Assembly (NCBI GenBank): GCA_949825045.1
Contig: OX463813.1
Span: 1,426,001 to 1,490,000 of the forward strand
Reading direction: 5' to 3'
Length of the DNA stretch: 64,000 bases
Source: Argyresthia goedartella
Lineage: Eukaryota > Arthropoda > Insecta > Lepidoptera > Argyresthiidae
Shown here: positions 30,353 through 41,921 of the stretch, one piece after another
Layout of the letters: every line of letters starts with the position of its first letter
Numbering within the stretch: position 1 is the first letter of the stretch
Program-made: the position numbers and the translations under genes
The notes under the pieces: generated by a model
Database searches by the model: none
Seen by the model: only the letters and a program-made list of their open reading frames with translations
Told to the model about the DNA's origin: nothing

Positions 30353-30620
30353 AAAATAATAATAATAACAATAACAATAATACCTTGGATACTATTTATA
30401 CACATTGATCTAGCCCCGAACCAGAATTCCGTGTATCTTGGGTACAAGATAACGACATACATACTTATATTGGTAAATATTATACTTAGATAGATAAACA
30501 ACCATGACTAGGGTACACACATCCGTCCTAATCAGATAAACATTTGCCCCCCATCGGGACTCGAACCCGGGACCCTTGGCTTCGTAGGCAGGGTCACTGC
30601 TGACTCGGCCATTCGGGTCA
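30353..30620 (-). mobile_element. tRNA-headed SINE, copy 1
   Basis: The minus strand has RNA polymerase III boxes: an A-box-like TGGCCGAGTCAG at 30611-30600 and a canonical B box GGTTCGAGTCC at 30567-30557. A body follows with CCCTAGTCATGGTTGTTTAT and GGGCTAGATCAATGTGT, then an (ATT)n-type tail at 30382-30353. A second copy of the body and tail is at 55084-55295. It depends on a LINE for movement. It is not a functional tRNA gene because the acceptor stem does not pair. Confidence 0.8.
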
Positions 30621-33589
30621 TCGAATTATGGATGTATGTTTATATTTATGAATGTATGTTTGTATGTATGACCATTTTATTTTGTTAGCACGCACTACAG
30701 CCCGTGGTGCGGCTGATTTTATACTCCATGCAGGCAACTAGGTAGGTAGTGCATCGTTTTAAGACTCCTTTGTTATGTTAATTTTTATTTCGATTTTATT
30801 GTTTTACAGGCTGGTTGATGTTTTATAAGTTTATACGAAATTGAAGGTTCGAATTATTCTAGATTCTTATTGGTAGTTGTCAGTTTTGGCAGGACTGGAA
30901 ATAATCATTTTCATCGAGCTGTTGGAGTCGTAAGCATTTTGGTGCACATTTATCTCGTTTGACCAGTTTTGTTAGCGTTGTGAGGAGCTGTGTAATGTGT
31001 TTTGGGCAGCCTTGACACAAGAAGAATTGTCCTTGGGCAAGAATTGATGCCCGCCTAAAATTTTCCTGATGTTTACCTGATATTTTCCCATTATTTCATC
31101 TGAACTTTAGTTCAGCGTTTCAACGTCTGGCCTTTAGGCCAGACGTTGAAAGCGATCTGGGTATGTATTTGGTGTTTATATACCGTGGTGGCATTTTGGT
31201 CGTGTTAGCGTTATTCTGGAACTTATCATTATATCTTATTTGTAGCTTTTGGTGGAGAGCTGCGCAATTTTTGATACCGACACCGCGGACGCGTAAACCT
31301 TACCAAGGCGTGCTTTGGAGCAGGCAGACGCAAGCAGGCAGGCGTACGTGAAGGAAGAACTTGGACGCCGCATCAGGAGATCCCGTATTTTTTTGACCCA
31401 ATCCCTTTTTTTTGTTTATTTGAACTGCCATTGTATTTAAATTTAAATTTCGTTTCATAGCGCGGCTTCACTTTTTCGACAACTTTAAATCTTTGAACAG
31501 GATTAGGTCGTCTGTTCATTAGTCCATCTAAATTCCTAAAGGCATTTGTACGCCGTCATCAAAGATATTTTCGGCATACTTTTGGGCAATCGTTCATTTA
31601 ACCCCTCATCCATTCCATACGCACTTCATATCCTCCTCATACAATCATTTCATCTTCACGTCAGTCCTGATCAAAGTGCGCATACAGCGTCAAAAGCAAT
31701 TTCGGTGTTCATTTGCGACATAGACAATTTCATTTTTTTTTCTCTTTTCTTCTTTAATTTTCGGTCTTGGACACGGTTGTAATGCAATATTTTTCTTGTA
31801 ATCTTTTGGTTTTATTATAAAATAAATTATACGTGTTTTTTTCAGTGAATGTTTTTACTTACTTACGTATTTACGTATTCACTACAGTAGATACATTCAT
31901 AATTTTTTATTTGGTATTGAAGGAAAATTCAGTCGGGTTATTTGTTTTTATAATGATTCCTCTAGTTTAAATACACAAGAAAGCGGAAACGATAATAATC
32001 TTGTTATAGGCTTGTTTAGAGATTAATTTTAATACCTTAGTTACAGTAAGCCATAATACAGCCATTAATGTAGGTTGGACAGGCCGAAAAATAGCGTGAG
32101 GGTGGCCTTGACCCGGAATCAGGTAATAAAACGTGTCTCTGTCAAAATAGGTACCTACACAAAGAAATATATACCAATGGGCGCGTAGGATCCTAGATTG
32201 ACTTCGGCTTGGGTCTAGAATCGTTTTGCAGGAAAAGGGGAGTAAAAGGGGTTAAATCTGGTAGGGGCTGGCTCCCTGATTATAACACTACCACTCTTAT
32301 TACAAGGTAATGCATATTTATCGAGTTTTAATAAAAATAGTTTCTAACCTCAAATCAGATAAAAAGCGATAACTAAATGTACAAATAGGCAATTGAGGAC
32401 TAAAATGGTGTTGTACAACAGTCTGTGGTCCAAAATGTCACACAAAAAAAAACGAGAATTTTCGTTCATTCAATCCGTTTCTTCTCGAGTTTCGTGAATG
32501 TTCTCTCTGTGCTTCGTAGTGTGTTTGTTGTGGCTTCCTTTGACGACTTTGGCTTTTCCTCTGGACTTTGTTTGTTTGCATTCACGATTAACCTATACTT
32601 ATATGTACACTGGACACCGATTTTCTGCCTTATCGACTATCCATTGCACGTAATAACCCGGACTTTGTTTTCCCGCCTACACGATCGACATAAATACTGC
32701 TGCCTTACTGCTGCAAATATACTGATTTTTACAGCAAATATCAGGAAAAAATTCTGCGGTAGCTTAGGTGTAGGGTAAATAGGGTGAGCGAAGCAAAGCC
32801 CCCTTTATCCTTCGTATTAGGTTGAACATGTAAGAACAACAAAATTACTTAAAACAAAAAAAGTGTTTTTGCTGATCCTGTGAAAATCAGTATTTTTGAT
32901 GTGCGATTAAATATTTGCATTTTTATGAGTCCTAGTTGCCGGAGCTAAGGCGATTTCAAAATAATAATGCAAAATAGGTCACTATCGTAGCGAAATTATG
33001 TAAACATAAACTCAAAAATGAGGTTAATTCAAAAATGAGGTTACAAAAAGTTCATTTTCTCAAGAACGGTGCACAAAAAGTTAATTTTCCCAAAAACGGT
33101 GCATTACCTTGTAACGGGAGTAGTGTCACGGGGATGGGGGTTCTCCCCCCCCCCCCCCCCCCTTTTGCCCCCTCTCCTACCATTCTCCTGCCAAACGATT
33201 CTACACCGATCTACCGACTCCACAGTGATACTCAGGTGTTTTATGATACTAATATTCATTTAATATCTAAATCTTCTCATAATTAACAAAATTAAACTAC
33301 AGCGAGCAAATCCCGTATCCCTGGGTTTTACTTGAATGCCGCCGCCGACATATCAACCTCGGTACCACCCTCCTACTACTAGAGGGAGCCTCATATAAAC
33401 ATGTTTTTACACTTGTATTTTTTTAATTAAGAGTTGTAATTTTACGCCTGTTATTAAATAAGTAATTCAACTGATCATTACTCATTGTATTATTACTCGT
33501 CTAAGCTAACAGTATGGATCAAACACTTCAGCAAGCAGCAAACAATCTGGCAGCAGTTCATGCGCACAGCGTATCCCCCAACCATTAAC
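30621..33589. other. Long stretch without a recognised gene
   Basis: The frames 31546-31782 and 32425-32778 are open but show no domain and have shifting composition. The stretch holds a perfect hairpin (31118-31151), short direct repeats near 33010-33110 (for example TCAAAAATGAGGTTA twice) and a C18 run at 33145-33162. Parts are probably old, unreadable repeats. Confidence 0.4.
31118..31151. repeat. Perfect 16-bp hairpin with 2-nt loop
   Basis: TTTCAACGTCTGGCCT (31118-31133) is the exact reverse complement of 31136-31151, separated by TT. It would fold into a near-perfect cruciform or RNA hairpin. No gene or element context explains it. Confidence 0.8.
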
Positions 33590-34007
33590 TTAAATTGTTC
33601 GACCTAAAGCAGCCCTGGACACCGGAATACAAATGGGCGCGAACGAATATTGTGTTGCCTGTCGAACCCCGAACAAGCACGGAGGCGATGGGAAATAACG
33701 CTGTCTCTGGTTAGGGGGCACCACATGTTTGGGCCATGAATTCCTAGCGAGGGCCCCCGCGGCCCCACGCTGCCTGGTCTCTTCGAGCAGGCCTGTCGCT
33801 ATATGCGGGTGGGTCACAAATCGCTTCATACGGCCCGCGTGCCTCCGGCTCTGATCCCACCTCACGACGCCCCCTGTAGGGCGCAGGGCGAATGTTCAAC
33901 TGAGGACGCTCCATGAGCGGGGGCGATAACCGAGTGAACGTAGAGGTGGTGACGAAAGGGGTGACACCCGAGGCGGCGTCCGAACCGCGCGTGCAAAGCT
34001 CGAGGAT
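33590..34007 (-). pseudogene. Bel-Pao element E: gag C-terminus, amber stop and protease start
   Basis: Minus-strand reading gives the proline/arginine-rich gag tail, then CGC TAG G at 33746-33744, then pol in the same frame with a further TAA (about 33716), then PIASVLV and the degraded protease active site (RAHLYSGVQGC in place of RALLDSGAQGC). This matches A1/A2 at clear but lower similarity. The piece continues at 38148 on the far side of a jockey-type insertion. Confidence 0.8.
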
Positions 34008-34024
34008 GTCACCCCTTTCGTCAC
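33949..34024. repeat. 17-bp inverted repeat at the 5' junction of the inserted retroposon
   Basis: GTGACGAAAGGGGTGAC (33949-33965) is the exact reverse complement of 34008-34024. The left arm belongs to the element E gag tail; the right arm sits at the border with the retroposon 5' end. Confidence 0.8.
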
Positions 34025-34101
34025 CGACAGGAGTTTGGAGTGGGGGAACGCCCGATCGTGACTATTGACGCTCCGTCATTTTTATTAAAATTTAATACAA
34101 T

Positions 34102-34997
34102 ATGGCTGCAAAAGCTGTTGAAAACGCCGTACGCGAGTTGACGACTACGATATCCGCGCTAGTGATTAAAGTCAGTGCACTCGAAACAAAAATTGAGGCT
34201 CAAAACAGCCTAATTACGAAGTTAACTTCGCCGCAATCATCGACAGCGGCGATTACGACTACCCCCAAGGGCGCTCAACAAGCGGCCGCTCAGACAGCGC
34301 TGCAGCGCCCGGTGAGACAAGTACGTCTAAAAGCTGCCATCACCGCAAGCGGTAAACTCAACGCTGCGAAGCTGACTGGTGCCAAACCTACTGCGCGCGC
34401 TTCGTTATACAACGCCAGCGCCACCACTCCGCCAACACCCGAGCCGAGCCAACCGCCACCGGCTGAGGATGTGGCCACGAAAATCTCAACTACAAACGAC
34501 CAACCGATGACCCAAATACAACCACTCGCCTCCACCAACACCCCTACGGATCAGTATTCGTCTGACACATTTACTAATTCGACTGAAGACCAATGGGAAA
34601 CGGTCAAATCAAAACGTGCCCGTAGACGTAGCCAGCGTGCAGTGACTGTAGGAAAACAGGAAAAGAAGATGACTTGCTACAGACGGTGGAATCCCTGAAG
34701 TACATTCAAGCCTGGTCCTTCACACCCCAAACCACGACAGATAATGTGACCAAATTCTTAAACAAAATTAGAAGTAGCGAAGACTTCTATGTTGAAAAGC
34801 GCGAAATTATGTCAAAAAGGCACGCATCCTTCATCATAGGAATCCCAGAGAGCCTGTACCCGGCGTTCAGCTCGCCCGCTGTATGGCCACCACGAGTCCG
34901 GTTCTCCGACTGGATGCGATTTCGTCCACGCCCCCGCGAAACTCCGCGGGGCAACGATGACAACGGCGAACTCCACTCCCGTGGCCCGACCTCGTGA
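34102..34997 (+). pseudogene. ORF1 of the jockey-superfamily element, one frameshift
   Basis: The first part (34102-34698) begins MAAKAVENAVRELTTTISAL, a predicted coiled coil over about residues 1-45. A Ala/Thr/Pro-rich linker follows, and the frame ends with a basic RRRSQRAV segment. A frameshift at about 34670 moves reading to 34674-34997, which contains WSFTPQTTTDNVTKFLNKI, SKRHASFIIGIP and VWPPRVRFSDW. That is the RNA-binding C-terminal domain common in jockey/CR1 ORF1 proteins. ORF1p would coat the element RNA. ORF1 overlaps the ORF2 ATG at 34957 by 41 nt. Confidence 0.8.
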
Positions 34998-35814
34998 ACA
35001 GACACTACCAGCGCAAGCGGCTTTGTGCGCGAGCGATCCGGCTGCGCGTGACTCATCATCGCGCATAGCAACTAGTGATCCTAGCGTACTTACAATCTCA
35101 CACCAAAACATACGGTCATTAGGCAAGAAAACACAGCGTTTAGAAGTTCTTCTTAAAAGTGACCTTGCATGTGACATTCTTGCTATAACGGAGCATTGGC
35201 TGACGAATGAAAATTTAGAAAGTGTTAATATAGATGGATACGCGCTCATATCTAAATATAGTAGGTCTAAGTTATCACACGGCGGGTCTTGTATTTACGT
35301 CAAGTCCACTTTAAAAGTAGTTGAAAATATTGATTTCACCACACTATCAGTGAAAGAATACTTTGAAGTCTCGGCTATAAATGTAACAGACTATAATTTA
35401 ATGATTGTATGTATCTACTCTAATGGTAGTAAAACTAATGACTTTCTAAGGTGCTTAGATGATTTGCTCGACAAGCTATGTGACATCGAATTAGATTGCA
35501 TTATTGTCGGGGACGTAAACATAGACTGGATTGAGGATTCGTCCGAGAAGGATCGGCTCCACGATATACTGTCGGCCCACGGCATGAGGAACGAGGTAGA
35601 CTTCGCCACGCGAGTGACGGCCACTACCGCCACCAGCCTCGACCACCTGTACAGCAACCTTGCCGAGGGCGCGGTGTGCGCGGCGCCTGCCAGCACGCAC
35701 CTCAGCGAACACCTCGCCGTGCGCGCGCGCGTCACGCGCCGCCCCCGCGCGCTTGCGCCACCCCCGCGCGCTTGCGCCACCCGTCCGCACCGTGCGCCAG
35801 CGCACGCAGGCTAA
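34957..35814 (+). pseudogene. ORF2 endonuclease domain of the jockey-superfamily element
   Basis: From the ATG at 34957 the frame reads through an apurinic-type endonuclease: ISHQNIRSLG (the N motif), ITEHWL (catalytic Glu), LSHGGSCIYVKS, CIIVGDVNIDW and SLDHLYSN. The terminal SDH motif appears as LSEHLAV. The enzyme nicks the target to prime reverse transcription. A 19-bp tandem duplication (35742-35760 and 35761-35779) then shifts the frame, and a stop follows at 35814. The continuation is in the frame of 35660-36127. Confidence 0.85.
35742..35779 (+). repeat. 19-bp tandem duplication causing a frameshift
   Basis: CCCCCGCGCGCTTGCGCCA occurs twice in a row. Nineteen bases is not a multiple of three, and the recognisable ORF2 reading changes frame exactly here. 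Confidence 0.85.
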
Positions 35815-37983
35815 CTGCCGCAATTTCGTCGCGTCTATTGCGAGTGTGGACTGGCAGCACATTTGGTGCCAAAAAGGTGAGTCGATCGAGGATTTGGCCG
35901 CGTCTGTGATTTCTGTAATTAGCAACAAGTACGACATTTGCTTTCCACTCACACGAAAACCACACCCAACACGCCAATCATGGGTTACACATGAGCTTCG
36001 AAACATTCAATCATTGCTCTTCGACGTTCTGGAGCTCTCGTCTGCTTATCCTGATGGTCCGACAACCTGGTCAAAAATAAAAGAGCACAATTTTACACGA
36101 GCGCAATCACGTCCAGCACGAACGTGAGTAAAGCCATGTGGAACGTGATTAACAAAGAACGAGGGAAAAGCAACCGTACTTGTGTAGACTTTACGGATGT
36201 GGCCGTAGACTCAAACGGCATTAAATTTAGCAGCAAGCAAGCCGTGGTGGACGCGATGAACGCTCGGTTCGCCGGTGCCGCCGCCGCGTGCGGAGCCCCG
36301 GCTGCCGACGTGCCGCGCGCCTGTCGTGCCCTGCACGCTGCCCGCCCACCTGCCGACCGCTCCCTGAGACTGCGCCTGTTTACAGCGGACGAGGTACATC
36401 GCATCATATCTTTTCGGATTCCGCATAAGCCTACCAAGGATATCTACGAGACCTCGATGGAACTCGTCCACCTAGCTGTTAAACCGTTGGCACCAGTTCT
36501 CACTGAATTATTCAACGAGTGCATTAGACGAGCCGTGTACCCAACAGCGCTAAAGAGGAGCAAAATCGCTCCGATATTCAAGGGGAAAGGAAAGAGGGAG
36601 AATATCGATGGATACAGACCAGTGGCCGTAGTACCCACGGTGTCGAAGATCCTCGAAAATGGTCTCAGCGCCCGACTTCTTGAATTCCTCGCGTCGACTG
36701 ATGCGCTGTCGGAGCGACAGTATGTGTACCGCGCGGGCCGCTCGACGACTTCACTGGCGCGGGAGGTGGTGCGCCGAGTGCTCGAGGCAAGAGAGAGGAA
36801 GTTCCAGGTCGCAGTTCTCTGCTGTGACCTCTCGAAAGCATTTGATGTTACCGATCACAGCGTGCTCGCCGCTAAGCTCCGTCACTACGGTATAGTCGGG
36901 GGGCCTTTATGTCTACTAACAGACTTCCTGCGAAAACGCTCGCAGATCGTCGTTGGTGATGGCGGGAGAACGAGATCAGAACCGGTGATGACACATATGG
37001 GGGTTGCTCAAGGCTCTTCGGTATCCAACATACTATTTTCATTACTTCTGAATGAACTGCCACAAGCGATGACCTCCAGCGAATTAGTCATGTACGCAGA
37101 TGACGTGGCAGGAATCATCACTGACAGGACAATTAGAGGCCTTGAACAAAGCCTAAACCATACTATCACTGAACTGTCTCACTGGTTCCGTAACAACGGT
37201 CTCGTTCTCAACATAAAGAAAACTCACTTCCTCCACTTCGACCTATCAGGTCACCGTCTCGTCCCACTGAACGTCCAAGTGGACGGAATGCGGGTCGATC
37301 AGGTGGAAGCGACAACGTTCCTGGGCTTCGAGCTGGACCGTGGACTCACATGGCGCGCTCACGTGGTGCGACTGTGCGCGCGACTCAGCGGCGCATGCTT
37401 TGCGCTGCGGCGGCTGGTGCGCACGGTGCCGCGCAGTGTGGCGCGCGCGTGCTACTTCGCCACGGTACACTCGCTGCTGCAGTACGGAGCCGAGCTGTGG
37501 GGGCGCGCGGCGGACTGAGAGAGAGCATTCAGGATGCAAAAGCGAGCCGTGAGAGCGATAGTCCAGGTCCGCCGGGACGTGTCGGTAAAACCTCACTTTA
37601 AAGCGCTGCACATCTTGACGCTCCCGTCCATCGTCATACTCCAGGTGGCCGTGTATATGCACGAGAACATCCACTCTTTCCGCAGGCATCACGACATCCA
37701 CGGACACGCGACCCGCAACGGTCACAGGCTCAGGACGGTTTCACACACCCTGGCCAAGTCATCGAAGTTGACTCACGTCATGGGTCCGACAGTATACAAC
37801 CGCATACCAGAACATATTAAATCTGCGCCTAATTCCGCATGCATCAAAAAGCGACTGAAACACTGGCTTGTCGAGCAAACCTTCTACTCATTCGCTGAGT
37901 TCGAAGCGACCAATATAAAATGTGATTCCAATTTAATACTATTAATAACTAATTTAATTAAATACAATTCAAATTTAATATAA
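35780..37983 (+). pseudogene. ORF2 linker, reverse transcriptase and C-terminal domain
   Basis: The linker runs in the frame of 35660-36127. A small indel near 36120 then shifts to 36124-37518. There the RT shows KRSKIAPIFKGKG and YRPVAVVPTVSKILE (fingers), LCCDLSKAFDVTDH (palm A), GVAQGSSVSN, and LVMYADDVAGI with the catalytic YADD, then LGFELDRGLTW. A TGA at 37516-37518 stands in the RT thumb/C-terminal region. The same frame continues (MQKRAVRAIVQV, YNRIPEHIK) to 37983. All catalytic residues are present, so only a few lesions separate this from an intact copy. Confidence 0.88.
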
Positions 37984-38147
37984 TACTTTATGGCAATTTT
38001 AATTTTAAATAATGGTATCTTAATTTATGGAATGCATTTTTATGTGTCTGACATTTTTTATACAGATATATATTAATCAATTTTTTATTTATAATCTGAC
38101 ATGTAATTGACACTTACCAATAAATATGTTTCAATGTTTCAATGTTT

Positions 38148-38885
38148 CGCTGACACCCGCCCGTGACGGCCTGAACCACATACGCGGTGCCTTGGTAGGT
38201 CGGAGAACTACAAGCAATGTTCCCCCGAACAAAGTCTCCGTCGTCACCCTGAGTACGCCCCTGTACTGGTGACCCTACCCGATCCTGCCCCGGAGTCCGA
38301 CCCTGTGCATGTGGCAACATGCCCCTGTGATTCGGGTACCGAGTCGCAACCGAAAACTCAGGACCCCCTGTGGGATCATATTGACTGCGGCCTTATACGC
38401 GGCGACACTGGCCCTTGAGTTGCGTACCGAGTCGCATGCGAATACTCAGGGCCCGCCATGGCATAACTCTGAGTACAGCCTTGTGTGCGACCCTGGCCTC
38501 CCTGTACCCTAGTATGTCCCTGTTCACCCAACTGGGGTGGGCCGGACCGGTTCAGGCAGTGGGTCCCATGGTGTGGGCGGTCACAAACCGAGCACATGCT
38601 CGCCCGCTTACACTCTCTTGCCAGGTGCGGACCCAGGCATTTAAAACAATTGCCCCGTTGCTGGGTGATTTGTCGCCGCCCCTGAACTCTTAGTTTCCTA
38701 AATTTATTACAGTTCGCCACATCATGGCCAATTTGCCTACAACATGGGCAGGCATCATTTTATGGGTTCGTTGGGCCGACTGTTCCGAACAGCCCTTTGC
38801 CCTCCCTCCTCTAAGGAAAACTCCTGCTCACAGCGCCCCCAGGGGCAGCATTCTGTGGTTCCGGGGAGTTGGAGGTGATGTTAAG
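38148..38885 (-). pseudogene. Bel-Pao element E: gag zinc knuckles and repeat region
   Basis: The minus-strand frame 38720-38376 reads ANCNKFRKLRVQGRRQ, then CFKCLGPHLARECK and CSVCDRPHHGTHC, two C-x2-C-x3-H-x4-C knuckles. A QGRTQGCTQSYAMAGPEYS-type repeat follows. Upstream, at about 38735, CPCCRQIGHDVANC gives a third knuckle. This is the same layout as A1/A2 gag at lower similarity, with several frameshifts. The element D LTR interrupts it at 38886. Confidence 0.82.
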
Positions 38886-39410
38886 TGTTAAATATTTATG
38901 CTTCGGAACGCACCGGTTTTTTCGTTGCGCGGATCGACCGCGAGTGATCGGGACATCACTAGTTGTCACTTGTATAGAAACGAGATGACGAGTTAGAGGT
39001 TACTCTTTTGCACATGGAAAATGTCTTACGCCAGCATCGGAAAGCTTGGTTGAATGTTAATTATAATAATCGCGGAACAATCGTCGGGAAATAAGTAGAT
39101 TTAACGTCATCGGAGTGAGTGCTTCGTGCTTTGAAAGGTTGAAGTGATTCGGTGATCCAGTCGTCGCTTTCGGATAGCGATCCTCGTGTCGGCAAGCCTC
39201 ACGACGGCGAAGGCTTTGGGCTACGACGAGAGTAAGATTCGACTCCCATCACCTCCCACCCTCGTGTTCCTCATCCCGTACTCCTGCCTCGAATTGAGCT
39301 TTCGAATTCCGGTCCACGGCGTCAAAGGTCAGTACTGCTTTGTGACATTACACTGAAAAACAACCCTACCAAGATTCCACGCCCTGTCGGTTAAGGCGTG
39401 GAATTTAACA
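38886..39410 (+). repeat. 5' LTR of element D
   Basis: A 525-bp LTR starting TGTTAAAT and ending ATTTAACA (8-bp inverted termini), followed directly by TTTTGGTAGC as in the A family. A partial second copy of this LTR, in reverse, is at 62162-62567, which confirms the right boundary. Confidence 0.85.
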
Positions 39411-40140
39411 TTTTGGTAGCAGAGGCGCGGTTTCCTAGTGGGAAATCGATTCACGGACGGTTGTAGGGTTGTTTTTTTGCCACATTGTAGCTAGGAGAGG
39501 GTGGATACCTCGGATTGGTCGGCAATCATTTTGTGAGTGATTCTTGTGGTCGGTATACCACAATTTAGGTTCATTTTCGGTTAGTGAACGTATAATTGAC
39601 GATTTAGTTAATGATTATTATAAATTTGTAGTCGGAAACTACTGTTTGTGCGCTTAAAGGATTGAACGGTCATTCCGCGAAGTAACTATTTTGTATGACT
39701 TGTGGTAGATCGTCGGGTTCTATAGTACTGCAGTGTTATTTCGGTTTACAGAGCAGGGTCGGGCTATTTAAGGGGTATTAAGCTGATTTTGCTGACCTCA
39801 GTAGAAGTGTGGGTCATATCGGAGGGGCCACTTCTAGAAGGTTCACGGCTACCTACATTATATTAAAAATAGCTTTTTTTTATAATACATTTTTGTGTGT
39901 TATTTGTATTGCGCTTTATGGTGGCATTCTCTAATTGATTTAGAGTGTATAGTTATAAGGTGTATGTCCACAGGGCGACCATATTAAATATTTTTTAGGA
40001 ATTAATTGTTTTAGTGGTTGCCTTAGTTTTGACAACTTAGTTTTAATTTATGTGCCAAGCGCTGACGGGCAAGTGCTGGTCTCTGGCTATACTTAGTTCG
40101 GTAGTGAAGTATAAGACCAGAATCTATTAAATCGGTCAAC
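39411..40140 (+). promoter_or_regulatory. D leader with primer-binding-site-like start
   Basis: TTTTGGTAGCAGAGGCGCGG directly follows the LTR. About 730 nt of AT-rich leader precede the gag ATG at 40141. No other site is identified. Confidence 0.5.
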
Positions 40141-41921
40141 ATGGCGCCTTCGCCCTTGACGGTGCTGCGGCATTGTGTCCGGGAGGAAATGAGATGGCTC
40201 GCCCATACTCATAAGTATGTGGAGCGACCAGATATGGATGATGTCCTGCTCAAGCGTGTGGAGGACACAATGACACGCGTCGGGAAGGTGTGTCGGCTGG
40301 CTGCGGAGGCTGAAGCTCTCGGGCTTAATGATGAAGCCTCGGTGGCTGCAGTGAAACAGCTCTGCGCGGATGCTGACCAAGCGATGGAATGCTAGGGTGA
40401 CATCGAGCGTCGCGCGGAGAAAATTAAGCGGTCGCGAAGGAATGACCGTGGGGAGGGTAACGAAGACCCACCCCCGGCGGGTGTTGTTGGACGGCTGCCA
40501 CACCTGGAGATTCCGGCCTTCAGTGGGGCAATTGATGAGTGGCCGGCCTTCATTAATTTATTTGATAGTTTGGTCCACGGTCGGGACGACCTATACAACG
40601 CCTACAAATTGGCCCAACTATTGATGGCTCTGCGGGGTGAACCGAAGGAGTTGGTCGGTCACCTAACGGTCACGGCGGGCAATTATGAGATAGCCAGGAC
40701 CATATTGTTTGACCGCTACCAACACAAACGGCGGTTGGTTGATGCGCAGCTGGGGAAGCTGTTTAGCATCCCTAAAGTAACCCGGGATGTTGACATCCGA
40801 GTACAGGTGCTCAACCCTGTGCTGGTGGCCACTAAGGCCCTTCAGAACCTTGGTCTTCCGGTAGACCAATGGTCATACATTTTTTTGTATATGGTTTTGT
40901 CACGGCTGCATGGGGGCAGTAGCACGGAACTGCCCACGCTCGTCCAATTGACGGATTTTTTGGAGGGTGAATGTAGGCGATGTGACACACTGGACACGGA
41001 GGCCAGTGTGCAGCGCCAACCCGCGCGGAAGCGAGAGGGGCCGTGCCCCCCACTCCCACGGGGGGGAGGGAGGTCGAAACAATTTGGCGTTTTAAATGCC
41101 GCGCCGTCAGGTGACAGCTGTGTGCACTGCGACAGTGCCGGTCATGACGTGACCAGTTGCGCCAAATTTAAGGCGCTCGGGGTAGCTGCCCGCAGGAAGA
41201 TTGTCTTCCGTCACCGATTGTGTTTCGGTTGTTTGGGGCCGCACACGCTGAGCGAGTGCTCGCGCGCGTTCCCCTGTGAGTGCTGTGGTGGCAAGCACCA
41301 CATCGTGTTGTGCCTGAATCGGTCAGGCCCTTCGGACGGTCACCAGGGCCGGACTCAGGTTGGTCGGCCACAGGGCCCAACCAGGGCCGGACCCAGTCCC
41401 CCTCCGGGCAACGGGAGTCACCAACGGGGTGACTGGGGTACCCGTGGACGGGACCCCCTTCGAGGGGAAAGGGGCAGCGCGGGATTAACATGCGGGATAG
41501 TCGGGGTTCGGTCGCCGCTGTCCACGGTCAGCGAGGACTTCGGGCCGCTGGCTCACCGCGTGTTACGGGCGGGTGTCAGATGGCACCTATGAGTGGCGCG
41601 AAGGCTGGGAGCCCACCACCTTCTGTTCCACCTGGCCCGTCGCTCTGGGAGGCGAACAGGGAGGCAAACAGTCGGATGTCGCCCCTATTCCTAGAGCGCC
41701 CCAGGTTGGATCCGCTCTCCCCCATCCACCCACGGTGGCCACCGGGCACACCGTACACCGTCCGGTATGGTCGGATACCGGGACAGCGAGGGGCCTATTA
41801 TGCGGGTTGGGACCCCTTGATGTACATACGGTCTGATATGCCGGTGGCATATCAGCAGTCGAGTTACTCCACGGCCGACGGAGGTCTCAGCGGGTTCGGA
41901 TCCCGCGGAGGTTCCCGCTAG
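40141..41921 (+). pseudogene. gag: D gag, one stop and one frameshift
   Basis: The frame from ATG at 40141 has a TAG at 40393-40395 and is then open to 41592. It contains LPHLEIPAFSGAIDEWPAF and the gag core (LAQLLMALRGEPKELVGHLT, YQHKRRLVDAQL). Three zinc knuckles follow: CVHCDSAGHDVTSC, CFGCLGPHTLSEC and CECCGGKHHIVLC. A frameshift between 41490 and 41592 moves the reading to the frame ending at 41921. That tail is proline/arginine-rich, as in A1, and ends in CGC TAG G. The gag repeat array of the A family is reduced here to QGRTQ-type remnants. Confidence 0.85.

Larger units (their letters stand above)
34008..38147 (+). mobile_element. Jockey-superfamily non-LTR retrotransposon, near full length
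   Basis: About 4.1 kb with ORF1, ORF2 (endonuclease plus reverse transcriptase) and an A/T-rich 3' region ending AATAAATATG and two CAATGTTT repeats. It interrupts the gag of element E, which continues on both sides on the opposite strand. It has a few lesions: a frameshift in ORF1, a 19-bp duplication and another frameshift in ORF2, and one stop in RT. GC content is well above its surroundings over 35600-37500. Confidence 0.88.

Noticed and set aside
30540..30614. A tRNA gene on the minus strand
   Set aside because: The A and B boxes are present but the ends do not form an acceptor stem, and the sequence continues into a SINE body that recurs at 55084 without the head.
32425..32778. 117-codon open frame
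   Set aside because: Hydrophobic, Phe-rich composition typical of chance frames in T-rich DNA; no motif.
34290..36437. Several antisense frames over the jockey-type ORF1 and ORF2
   Set aside because: They shadow the GC-rich coding strand, which has clear endonuclease and RT motifs.
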